Source: Eshraghiella sp964414835
GTDB taxonomy: Bacteria > Bacillota > Clostridia > Lachnospirales > Lachnospiraceae
Length of the DNA stretch: 24,576 nt
NCBI GenBank assembly: GCA_964414835.1
Contig: CAYPWY010000029.1
Location: forward strand, 1 to 24,576
Direction of reading: 5' to 3'
Position 1 is the stretch's first letter, and every line of letters begins with the position of its first letter. Shown here one piece after another: positions 7,818-14,816 of this stretch. The position numbers and the translations under genes were made by a program. The notes under the pieces were generated by a model. It did not search any database. It was not told the origin of the DNA and worked only from the letters and a program-made list of their open reading frames with translations.

Positions 7818-9938
7818 ATGTCAGATAACAAGGAATACGGGTCAGAGTATTTTTTTAACAGAGAATTGTCATGGATAGAATTTAACGGAAGAGTGCTTGC
7901 GGAGGCACGTGATAAGAACAATCCGCTTTTTGAAAGGCTGAAATTCCTAAGTATAACCGCATCTAATTTTGATGAGTTTTTTATGATAAGAGTTGCGTCT
8001 CTTAAAGATATGGTCAATGCAGGTTATGAGAAAAAGGACATAGCAGGAATGAAGCCGCAAAAGCAGCTGGCTGAAATTTTTGCCAAAACCCATGAATTTG
8101 TCAATGTGCAGTATTCCACATACAACCGCTCTTTGATTCCGCAGCTCAAAAGCAACGGACTTACTGTTGTGGCAAATTTTGAAGATATGAGCGAGGAGCA
8201 GAGAAAATTCTGCGACAGATATTTTATGGATGAAGTGTATCCTGTCTTAACGCCCATGGCGGTGGATTCGTCACGTCCATTTCCTCTTATACGCAACAAA
8301 TCGCTCAACATAGCAGCGCTTCTCAAGAAAAAGGATAAGGATGAAGAACTGGAGTTTGCTACCGTTCAGGTGCCGCAGGGACTTCCACGTTTTGTGGAAA
8401 TTCCGGAAACTGACGGAATGAGATATGTGATACTTCTTGAGACGATTATCGAGCAGTATATGGATAAACTGTTTCTGAACTATGATATTGTGACATATTC
8501 TCCATACAGAATCATGAGAAATGCAGACCTTGATATTGAGGAGGATGAAGCTGCGGATTTGCTTAAGGAAATTGAGCGCCAGATTAAAAAGCGCCAGTGG
8601 GGCGAGGCTATCAGGCTTGAAATACAGGATAAGATGGACAAAAGGCTTCTGAAAATTCTGGAGAAGGAGCTTAAAATAGAAGATGCAGCAATATATGAGA
8701 TTAACGGACCTATTGATTTGACATTTCTGATGAAATTGTACGGATTGAACGGATTTGAGGGTCTAAAGGAAAAACCGTACACACCGCAGCAGGTTCCGGC
8801 TATCAATCCGGAAGAGTGTATTTTTCAGCAGATAAGGAATGGCGATATACTTATGCATCATCCGTATCAGACCTTTGACCCGGTTGTGGATTTTGTGCGT
8901 CAGGCAGCTAATGACCCAAAGGTACTGGCAATCAAACAGACATTGTACAGAGTCAGCGGAAATTCGCCTATTATCGCATCGCTTGCCAAGGCAGCAGAAA
9001 ACGGCAAACAGGTATCGGTTCTTGTGGAGCTTAAGGCACGTTTTGATGAGGAAAACAATATCATATGGGCAAGAAAGCTTGAGCAGGCAGGATGCCATGT
9101 AATATACGGTCTTGTAGGGTTAAAAACCCACTGTAAGATTACTCTTGTGGTGAGACGTGAGGAAGACGGAATAAGACGCTATGTTCATCTTGGAACCGGG
9201 AATTATAATGATTCCACTGCCAAGCTGTATACTGACTTGGGAATGTTTACATGCTCCGAGGCGATAGGTGAGGATGCAACGGCAGTGTTTAATATGCTTT
9301 CGGGCTATTCGGAACCTCTTGGATGGAATAAGCTGTCTCTGGCGCCTATATGGCTCCGTGACAAATTCCTTTTCCTTATTAACCGCGAAAAAGAATTTGC
9401 CAAAGAGGGAAGAGATGCTTATATTATTGCCAAAATGAACTCTTTATGTGACAAGGGAATCATTGAGGCTCTTTATGATGCTTCGGCGGCAGGAGTGAAA
9501 ATCAGGCTTATTGTGCGTGGCATATGCTGTCTTGTTCCGGGAATTAAAGGCGTAAGCGAGAATATAGAGGTTCGCTCAATAGTAGGAATGTTTCTTGAGC
9601 ATAGTCGTATATTTGCCTTCGGCAATAACGGTCAGGAGGAAATATATATGGGAAGCTGTGACTGGATGCCGCGTAATCTTGACAGGAGAGTCGAAATACT
9701 TTTTCCTGTTGAAAATAAAGAACTGAAAAAGCAGGTTCGCCATGTCCTTGATGTTCAGCTTTCCGATAATGTAAAGAGCCGTTTCCTTAGCAATGACGGT
9801 ACCTACAAAAAGCATCCCCGTGTCGGAAGCAAAAAAATAACATCACAAAAGGTATTTTGTCAGGAAGCGACAGCAGCCGTTAAAGTTAAAGAAACACAGA
9901 ATAATCCAAGGGTATTTATACCGATGGACAATAATTAA
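7818..9938 (+). CDS. ppk1: Polyphosphate kinase 1
   Basis: Reversibly transfers the gamma phosphate of ATP to polyphosphate at the inner face of the membrane. The 706 residues include the N-terminal domain opening (FNRELSWIEFNGRVL), the head domain and two PLD-like catalytic domains. The autophosphorylated histidine is in VHLGTGNYNDSTAKLYTD (His457), and the second conserved histidine is in LEHSRIFAFGN (His595). RPFPLIRNKSLN and ELKARFDEENNI are further family blocks. About 40 residues at the C-terminus (after LSDNVKSRFLSNDGTY) are Lys-rich and poorly conserved. GGGAGG at 7804-7809 overlaps the stop of the preceding gene, so translation may be coupled. It is the last gene of the pheA operon. 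Its end overlaps the convergent PHP gene by 23 bases, with no terminator in between. Confidence 0.97.
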   Translation: MSDNKEYGSEYFFNRELSWIEFNGRVLAEARDKNNPLFERLKFLSITASNFDEFFMIRVASLKDMVNAGYEKKDIAGMKPQKQLAEIFAKTHEFVNVQYSTYNRSLIPQLKSNGLTVVANFEDMSEEQRKFCDRYFMDEVYPVLTPMAVDSSRPFPLIRNKSLNIAALLKKKDKDEELEFATVQVPQGLPRFVEIPETDGMRYVILLETIIEQYMDKLFLNYDIVTYSPYRIMRNADLDIEEDEAADLLKEIERQIKKRQWGEAIRLEIQDKMDKRLLKILEKELKIEDAAIYEINGPIDLTFLMKLYGLNGFEGLKEKPYTPQQVPAINPEECIFQQIRNGDILMHHPYQTFDPVVDFVRQAANDPKVLAIKQTLYRVSGNSPIIASLAKAAENGKQVSVLVELKARFDEENNIIWARKLEQAGCHVIYGLVGLKTHCKITLVVRREEDGIRRYVHLGTGNYNDSTAKLYTDLGMFTCSEAIGEDATAVFNMLSGYSEPLGWNKLSLAPIWLRDKFLFLINREKEFAKEGRDAYIIAKMNSLCDKGIIEALYDASAAGVKIRLIVRGICCLVPGIKGVSENIEVRSIVGMFLEHSRIFAFGNNGQEEIYMGSCDWMPRNLDRRVEILFPVENKELKKQVRHVLDVQLSDNVKSRFLSNDGTYKKHPRVGSKKITSQKVFCQEATAAVKVKETQNNPRVFIPMDNN

Positions 9939-10776
9939 CTTTATCCTTGATTGCCTGAAGATATGAGTAGCTGATTATCAGATTGCCCCTTCCGCAGCCA
10001 AGACTTATGTCGGGCTTGTTGGCACCGTGAAAATCAGAACCGCCTGATTCCAGCAGCTCATATTCTGCGGCAAGCTTTCTTACGGAAAGCTCGTCAAAAC
10101 TGCGGTAGGTTGAATACATAGATTCTATGCCTATGAGACCGTATTCTTTTAACTGACCGCAAAGTGAACGAAGCTCTCCGTCTGTCAAATGATACAGAAG
10201 AGGATGGGCAAGTATTGAAGCTCCCTTTGCAGCTCTTATTATATTGATTGCCTCTTGAGGGCTTTTACGTTCTCTTGGAACATAAAGGGGCATTCCGTCA
10301 CCAAGGTATTTGCGGAACGCTTCTTTATTATCTTTGACATAGCCTTTTTTGACCATATATGAGGCAAAATGGGCGCGTGTAATTATGCTGTCAGGAAACA
10401 TATCCGTCATGGCTTCCATAGTAACGGGAAAACCGTGGCGGTTAAATAATTCTATGAGCTGTTCGTTGCGCTTGTTTCTTCTTTGAACTTCGCTGCCGAT
10501 AGCTTTAAGAAAATCCGTATCCTTATAGTCTATACATAATCCCACAATGTGAATCTCTTTATCCTTATAGCTGGTGCTTATCTCAATTCCCGGAATAACC
10601 TCAAATCCGTTAAAATTTTGGGCGGCAACAACGGCTTCATCAATGCCTGCAACAGTGTCATGGTCCGTAAGGGCAAAAGCGCTTAATTTTGCTTTTACAG
10701 CGGCATTGACCAGTTCGGTGGGTGTAAATGTTCCGTCCGACGCGGTTGAATGTACATGCAAATCAACTATATTCAT
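9916..10776 (-). CDS. PHP-domain phosphoesterase (YciV/RnaAM-like)
   Basis: Metal-dependent phosphoesterase of 286 residues. The PHP motifs are all present: HVHSTASDGT (His7, His9, Asp14), LTDHDTVAG (Asp38, His39, Asp40), EVIPGIEIS, IHIVGL, ILAHPLLYH and GGSDFHG near the end. The arrangement, with an inserted helical domain of about 75 residues, is that of the YciV family. Characterised members of that family release 5'-phosphates from 3',5'-nucleoside bisphosphates or trim short RNA. AAGGAG (10784-10789 on the minus strand) lies seven bases before the start. The gene stands alone and its last 23 bases overlap the end of ppk1 on the other strand. The substrate is inferred from family only. 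Confidence 0.9.
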   Translation of the reverse strand: MNIVDLHVHSTASDGTFTPTELVNAAVKAKLSAFALTDHDTVAGIDEAVVAAQNFNGFEVIPGIEISTSYKDKEIHIVGLCIDYKDTDFLKAIGSEVQRRNKRNEQLIELFNRHGFPVTMEAMTDMFPDSIITRAHFASYMVKKGYVKDNKEAFRKYLGDGMPLYVPRERKSPQEAINIIRAAKGASILAHPLLYHLTDGELRSLCGQLKEYGLIGIESMYSTYRSFDELSVRKLAAEYELLESGGSDFHGANKPDISLGCGRGNLIISYSYLQAIKDKVNYCPSV

Positions 10777-10858
10777 TAAAAATCTCCTTGAAAATTATTT
10801 AAAATTGGTAATATTTACCTATGGAATAATTTATAAATTTGTATTATACTTTATTATA

Positions 10859-10886
10859 AGTATAAAACTTCTTGCAGATTTTGCAA
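10859..10886 (-). promoter_or_regulatory. Possible promoter of the PHP-domain gene
   Basis: On the minus strand TTGCAA (10881-10886) and TATACT (10859-10864) are 16 bases apart, about 80 bases before the start codon. The -35 box lies in a small inverted repeat (CTTGCA/TGCAAG, 10871-10886) that could be an operator. A second TATAAT-like box nearer the gene is also possible. Confidence 0.35.
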
Positions 10887-10950
10887 GCGATAACTTATGA
10901 TATTGTCCACGCCGGCTATATACCGGTCATTTATATAGAGGTTTACATAG

Positions 10951-12375
10951 ATGATAAATAGAAAATTGATTGCAACCGTTTCTGTAACGGTTTTGTTTGG
11001 ATTTACTGTTTTTGCTACTCTCAGCGCATGCTCCAACAGAAATTCCCAATTCATAGACAACACTTCTTATCAGCCGCTTAACGAGCAGGAATACGGGTAT
11101 TCCGGAAGCTTAGATACCAATGCTGATTCCAAAGAATTTGATGATTACAGCAGAACATCTGCCGAAGAGTATACAACCGAGGCAAGTCGGGAGAGTACCA
11201 TATCTTCGGAAAATACCGTTCCCGATGCAACAATACAAAATGAGACGCAGACACGTCCGGTTACTGAGGACGGCAGTTCAAGCAGTCCGTCTTCTTCAGC
11301 GGGGAATAATTCTTCTGATGCTTCCAAAGAAACTTCAGGTGAAAAAAGAACTGAAGCCACTTCCAAAGAAACCCAAAGTGAAACCGAAAGCAGCAAGGCG
11401 GAAAGCACAACTGTCTCGGATAATTCATACGATAAAGAATCAGGAGAGGGAACACAGTTTGTGTTTACCTCAATCAAAATCAACGATAATAATTATGATT
11501 ACTATACTTATTTAATTAATAAAGGATACGTTCCTATCAAAGACACCGCAGGACTTAGCAGCTATTGCGAAAAAAATATACTTAGCCTTGACGGAGGGGC
11601 AAAAGGGATATCTTATATCATAACGGAAAACGGACTTTTTGACGACATGGCATCCGGTATGGAGAAGCTGAAGAGTCAGGCTGATAGTACCAAATCCGCA
11701 AAAGATATGTTTAACAGGGATTCATATCTTTATGGGGAGCTTGGACTTGATTATCAGGCATATTACAGCCGGGGAGTAGCTATCTTCATGATTAAAAAAA
11801 TACAGAATGTCACTAATAACAGGGGCGATTATTCTGTATATGCCGTATATTATTATTCTTATGAGACAAAGGAACAAGTGCAGCTTGTGGATAGTATTGT
11901 AAGTCAGGCTGTAAAAGATTTCAGCGGAACAGATTACGATAAAATGCTTGCGGCATATGATTATTTGAGAGACAAAGCGGATTATGCTGAAAATGTCAAT
12001 GAAAGTATGGCGCATACTGCATATGGAGTGTTTATAAACAAAAGTGCCGTATGTGAAGGTTATGCAAAGGCGTATAAGCTTATGCTGGATGCAATGGGAA
12101 TCACTAACGAAATTGTTTTTAATGATGTACACGCATGGAACGTGGTGCAATATGAAGGGCAGTGGTATGTGGTTGATGTCACCAACGGTGATGTTAACAG
12201 CTGTTATGCATATTTTATGCTGGGTCAGGATGTACTTTATTCAGAAAAACGTGTGGTTGTGGACGGATATATTTTTACAACCGGAACAATAGCGGGATAC
12301 GGGTACACTGACGGAAGCAATACCGACATCCGCACGCTTGCAAAACAGTCTTTCCAAAGAAAAATAGAACAGTAA
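10951..12375 (+). CDS. Lipoprotein with Ser/Thr/Glu-rich linker and transglutaminase-like domain
   Basis: A secreted, lipid-anchored protein of 474 residues. The N-terminus has a positively charged start, a hydrophobic core and a lipobox LSAC, so Cys27 is the predicted lipidation site. Residues about 55-165 are a low-complexity linker rich in Ser, Thr and Glu that would span the cell wall. The C-terminal half holds a transglutaminase/protease-like core (PF01841) with the triad Cys368 (AVCEGYAKAYKLML), His394 (DVHAWN) and Asp409 (VDVTNGD). Related proteins occur widely in Lachnospiraceae and are thought to act as cell-surface peptidases or cross-linking enzymes, but substrates are unknown. The ribosome binding site is modest (TAGAGG about eight bases before the ATG). 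The next gene starts 71 bases downstream behind its own promoter. Confidence 0.88.
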   Translation: MINRKLIATVSVTVLFGFTVFATLSACSNRNSQFIDNTSYQPLNEQEYGYSGSLDTNADSKEFDDYSRTSAEEYTTEASRESTISSENTVPDATIQNETQTRPVTEDGSSSSPSSSAGNNSSDASKETSGEKRTEATSKETQSETESSKAESTTVSDNSYDKESGEGTQFVFTSIKINDNNYDYYTYLINKGYVPIKDTAGLSSYCEKNILSLDGGAKGISYIITENGLFDDMASGMEKLKSQADSTKSAKDMFNRDSYLYGELGLDYQAYYSRGVAIFMIKKIQNVTNNRGDYSVYAVYYYSYETKEQVQLVDSIVSQAVKDFSGTDYDKMLAAYDYLRDKADYAENVNESMAHTAYGVFINKSAVCEGYAKAYKLMLDAMGITNEIVFNDVHAWNVVQYEGQWYVVDVTNGDVNSCYAYFMLGQDVLYSEKRVVVDGYIFTTGTIAGYGYTDGSNTDIRTLAKQSFQRKIEQ

Positions 12376-12382
12376 AAATATG

Positions 12383-12412
12383 TTGCACAATATTATACGG
12401 ATTTGCTATAAT
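12383..12412 (+). promoter_or_regulatory. Promoter of the zinc-ribbon membrane protein gene
   Basis: TTGCAC (12383-12388) and TATAAT (12407-12412) are 18 bases apart, and the -10 is extended (TGCTATAAT). It lies just after the stop of the lipoprotein gene and about 35 bases before the start of the next one. Confidence 0.6.
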
Positions 12413-12446
12413 AAGCATGTATAATTATATCCGAGGAGGGAAACTA

Positions 12447-13409
12447 ATGAAATTTTGCAGTAATTGCGGTAAAATGATGAATGATGAGGAGAGATTCTGT
12501 CCGACTTGCGGAACGGACTCAGGAACAGTTGAGCAGAGTGCGCCACAGCCACAGCAGAACGCACAGCCGACATATACATATGGAGCAGGACAGCAAGGTG
12601 CGTCACAGCCGCAGCAGAACACCCAGCCGACATATACATATGGAGCAGGACAGCAAGGTGCGTCACAGTCACAGCAGAACGCACAGCCGACATATACATA
12701 TGGGGCAGGACAGCAAGGTGCGTCACAGCCGCAGCAGAACACCCAGCCGACATATACATACGGAGCAGGACAGCAAGGTGCGTCGCAGCCGCAGCAGAAT
12801 ACTCAGCCGATGTATACATATGGAGCAGGACAATCAATGTATGCACAGCCGTCACCAGCGGCAAGCAAGCCATCCAAGTCAAATATCATCAGGAAGCTTC
12901 CTGTTATAGGAGCTGCAGCGATAGCGTTGGTGCTTGTGCTCATATTCCTGTTCAGAAGTGTTGTGGGAAGCGGAAGCCTTACCGCAAACGGAGCTGTCAA
13001 AGACTATTTTAAGGCAGTGGAAGACGGAAGCGGAAAGAAAATATTGGATGCAACCTTGTCAAATCCTATGATTAAAGCTCTTTGTGCAGAAGAAGATATG
13101 ACTAAGAAGGAAGTGATAGAAGCTCTTGACATGGATTATGATAAATATGGTTTTGAGTTCCAGTACAGAAAAATTGTAATAGAAGACAAAGAAAAGGTCG
13201 ACAAAGATGATGTCAAGGAATTTAATGAGGCTTGTAAGGATTCAACAGGCGTCAATCCCCATATCAGAAAAGCATATACGATTGAAGTTTCATATGAGTG
13301 CAGATACGCATATGGCGGAGAATGGTCCGATTGGGAAGATGATTCAGAGACATTTGTAGTATATAAATCAAATGGAAACTGGTATGTAATGGAGGATTCA
13401 ATGTTCTAA
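12447..13409 (+). CDS. Zinc-ribbon, single-pass membrane protein with five Gln/Pro-rich 20-residue repeats
   Basis: A protein of 320 residues. The start at ATG 12447 is set by GAGGAGGG just upstream with a six-base spacer; an in-frame ATG ten codons earlier has no such site. It begins with a zinc ribbon (Cys4, Cys7, Cys18, Cys21: FCSNCG...FCPTCG). Next come five repeats of about 20 residues (about 32-130) with the core QQNTQPTYTYGAGQQGA, then a transmembrane helix (about 150-173). The extracellular domain of about 145 residues (TANGAVKDYFKAVEDG at its start) resembles DUF4878/NTF2-like modules. The ribbon would face the cytoplasm and the last domain the outside. Such architecture is frequent in Clostridia, but function is unknown. 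The repeats are nearly identical in DNA, which points to recent expansion. Confidence 0.85.
   Translation: MKFCSNCGKMMNDEERFCPTCGTDSGTVEQSAPQPQQNAQPTYTYGAGQQGASQPQQNTQPTYTYGAGQQGASQSQQNAQPTYTYGAGQQGASQPQQNTQPTYTYGAGQQGASQPQQNTQPMYTYGAGQSMYAQPSPAASKPSKSNIIRKLPVIGAAAIALVLVLIFLFRSVVGSGSLTANGAVKDYFKAVEDGSGKKILDATLSNPMIKALCAEEDMTKKEVIEALDMDYDKYGFEFQYRKIVIEDKEKVDKDDVKEFNEACKDSTGVNPHIRKAYTIEVSYECRYAYGGEWSDWEDDSETFVVYKSNGNWYVMEDSMF
12541..12838 (+). repeat. Five in-frame 60-bp tandem repeats inside the zinc-ribbon gene
   Basis: Five copies start at about 12541, 12601, 12661, 12721 and 12781. Copies 1 and 3 share one variant (CACAGCAGAACGCACAGCCG). Copies 2 and 4 share another (GCAGCAGAACACCCAGCCG). 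Copy 5 resembles copies 2 and 4 but has decayed. This gives a 120-bp dimer that was itself duplicated. Each copy adds 20 residues without shifting the frame. Confidence 0.9.
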
Positions 13410-13464
13410 AGGTCAGCTTTTGCAGGGACATTTTGAATGTATTTTTACGGCGGTATTGAAACAT

Positions 13465-13491
13465 GAAGAGTCTGGCTTTGCCAGACTCTTC
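13465..13491. terminator. Perfect 12-bp hairpin after the zinc-ribbon gene
   Basis: GAAGAGTCTGGC (13465-13476) and GCCAGACTCTTC (13480-13491) pair perfectly around a TTT loop, 55 bases after the stop. Only TT follows on the plus strand, so this is a good hairpin without a real T-tract. Termination, or a message-stabilising role, is inferred. Confidence 0.5.
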
Positions 13492-13534
13492 TTAGCATAT
13501 AGGAAAATTCCTGACAGGTTGGCGGTAAGGCATT

Positions 13535-14443
13535 ATGGATAAAAGAGTAAGACTAATACATAATATTTTTTCAAAGCTTTTAATATTTCTTGTGTCATTT
13601 GGCGCGGTGGCGGCAGTATGCATGCACAAATATAATGTTGAACTGGCGGTTGATGATTATGGAAGATACCATAGTTACGCGGTGGGCGAGCTTGGCACTA
13701 TGGAAGTGCATTTCATTGATGTGGGACAGGGAGATTGTACGCTTATAGAGTGCCAAGGGGAAGCCATGCTCATTGATGCAGGGGATAACAGCAAGGGAAG
13801 TGCAGTGTGGAAATATCTTACAGAGCAGCACATAGACAGCCTGAAATATGTTGTGGGAACGCATCCTGACGCTGACCATATAGGAGGAATGGATGTGGTA
13901 ATTACCAAATTTCAATGTGAAACTGTTATGCTGCCGGATTATCCGTCCGATACTGCCACATACCGTGATGTTATTGACGCGGCAGAATACAAGAATTATG
14001 ATATAGTGCATCCGGTCGCAGGGGATACATACAGTCTGGGAACTGCCCGGATTACCGTCATTGCCCCCAACAGGGTGTATGAGGATTCCAACAACAGTTC
14101 CATAGGTCTTATTGTAGCTCACGGTGATAACGTATATATTTTTACGGGAGACTGTGAACAGGAAGCTGAACAGGACATACTTAACAATGGGATAGATATA
14201 AATGCCGATGTATATAAAGTGGCACATCACGGAAGCTATAATGCTTCAACTGAAGACTTTCTTAAGGCGGTTTCCCCCACATATGCGGTTATAAGCTGCG
14301 GTGAAGGCAACAGCTATGGACATCCCCATGAAGAAACTCTTGAACGGCTGGAAGCTGTGGGATGCGTAATCTACCGTACGGATTTGCAGGGAACAATAGT
14401 GTCTGTATCCGATGGACAAAATATATTGTGGAATGTAAAATAA
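13535..14443 (+). CDS. Membrane-anchored metallo-beta-lactamase-fold hydrolase, ComEC C-terminal-like
   Basis: A protein of 302 residues with an N-terminal hydrophobic segment (about 14-30), then a metallo-beta-lactamase fold. The metal-site motif is THPDADHIGG (His110, Asp112, Asp114, His115). Further ligands are expected at FTGDCE and VAHHGSYNAS. The opening VHFIDVGQGDCTLIE and the YGHPHEETLERL block are typical of the hydrolase domain found at the C-terminus of ComEC/Rec2 DNA-uptake channels and in many free-standing exported proteins. No channel domain is present here, so it is the stand-alone type, probably facing outside. Its substrate (possibly nucleic acid) is unknown. The ribosome binding site is weak (TAAGG, four bases before the ATG). 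The phosphonate leader array begins 16 bases after its stop, and a promoter-like box lies between the two. Confidence 0.88.
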   Translation: MDKRVRLIHNIFSKLLIFLVSFGAVAAVCMHKYNVELAVDDYGRYHSYAVGELGTMEVHFIDVGQGDCTLIECQGEAMLIDAGDNSKGSAVWKYLTEQHIDSLKYVVGTHPDADHIGGMDVVITKFQCETVMLPDYPSDTATYRDVIDAAEYKNYDIVHPVAGDTYSLGTARITVIAPNRVYEDSNNSSIGLIVAHGDNVYIFTGDCEQEAEQDILNNGIDINADVYKVAHHGSYNASTEDFLKAVSPTYAVISCGEGNSYGHPHEETLERLEAVGCVIYRTDLQGTIVSVSDGQNILWNVK

Positions 14444-14448
14444 AAATG

Positions 14449-14457
14449 TGGTATGAT
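14449..14457 (+). promoter_or_regulatory. Possible extended -10 promoter of the phosphonate operon
   Basis: TGG-TATGAT (TGn extended -10, TATGAT at 14452-14457) just after the stop of the preceding gene. No -35 box is well spaced. Transcription would begin near 14464, the first base of the first repeat's AAGGAGG, so the whole array would be leader RNA. Confidence 0.35.
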
Positions 14458-14458
14458 A

Positions 14459-14816
14459 GTTATAAGGAGGGGCCCACGAAGTGGGAAGATTCCTTATAAC
14501 AAACCCGTGTAAGGAGGNNNNNNNNNNNNNNNNNNNNNNNNNNNNNNNNNNNNNNNNNNNNNNNNNNNNNNNNNNNNNNNNNNNNNNNNNNNNNNNNNNN
14601 NNNNNNNNNNNNNNNNNAGGAGGGGCCCACGAAGTGGGAAGATTCCTTATAACAAACCCGTGTAAGGAGGGGCCCACGAAGTGGGAAGATTCCTTATAAC
14701 AAACCCGTGTAAGGAGGGGTCCACGAAGTGGGAAGATTCCTTATAACAAACCCGTGTAAGGAGGGGTCCACGAAGTGGGAAGATTCCTTATAACAACCCC
14801 GTATAAGGAGAATATT
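14459..14816 (+). repeat. 47-bp tandem array of paired SD and anti-SD arms in the phosphonate operon leader
   Basis: AAGGAGG recurs every 47 bases at 14464, 14511, 14617 (its first base is the last N of the gap), 14664, 14711 and 14758. A final AAGGAG at 14805 is the ribosome binding site of the next gene. Each unit has an SD arm (TATAAGGA or TGTAAGGA), a small hairpin (CCCAC-GAA-GTGGG, or TCCAC in the last two units) and an anti-SD arm TCCTTATA (14491, 14644, 14691, 14738, 14785). Each anti-SD arm can pair with the SD arm before it (22-base loop holding the small hairpin) or after it (9-base loop). The first and last SD arms are perfect complements (TATAAGGA). All the visible internal ones carry a G-U pair (TGTAAGGA). 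The copy number is unknown because of the N gap. No protein domain or known riboswitch is visible. Confidence 0.9.
14518..14617. other. Assembly gap of 100 N inside the repeat array
   Basis: Exactly 100 N, a conventional placeholder. The repeat register before and after the gap (14511 and 14617) differs by 106, which is not a multiple of 47. The N count therefore cannot be the true length, and the real number of repeats is unresolved. Confidence 0.95.

Noticed and set aside
12406..12882. Long open frame on the minus strand across the zinc-ribbon repeats
   Set aside because: It is open only because the 60-bp repeat lacks stops in that frame; it has no homologous pattern and the plus-strand gene is convincing.
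13595..14230. 211-codon minus-strand frame within the metallo-beta-lactamase gene
   Set aside because: Shadow of a well-conserved gene on the plus strand; its translation shows no family pattern.
14459..14816. CRISPR-like reading of the 47-bp repeats
   Set aside because: Units are directly tandem without unique spacers, no cas genes are near, and the last unit merges into a ribosome binding site.
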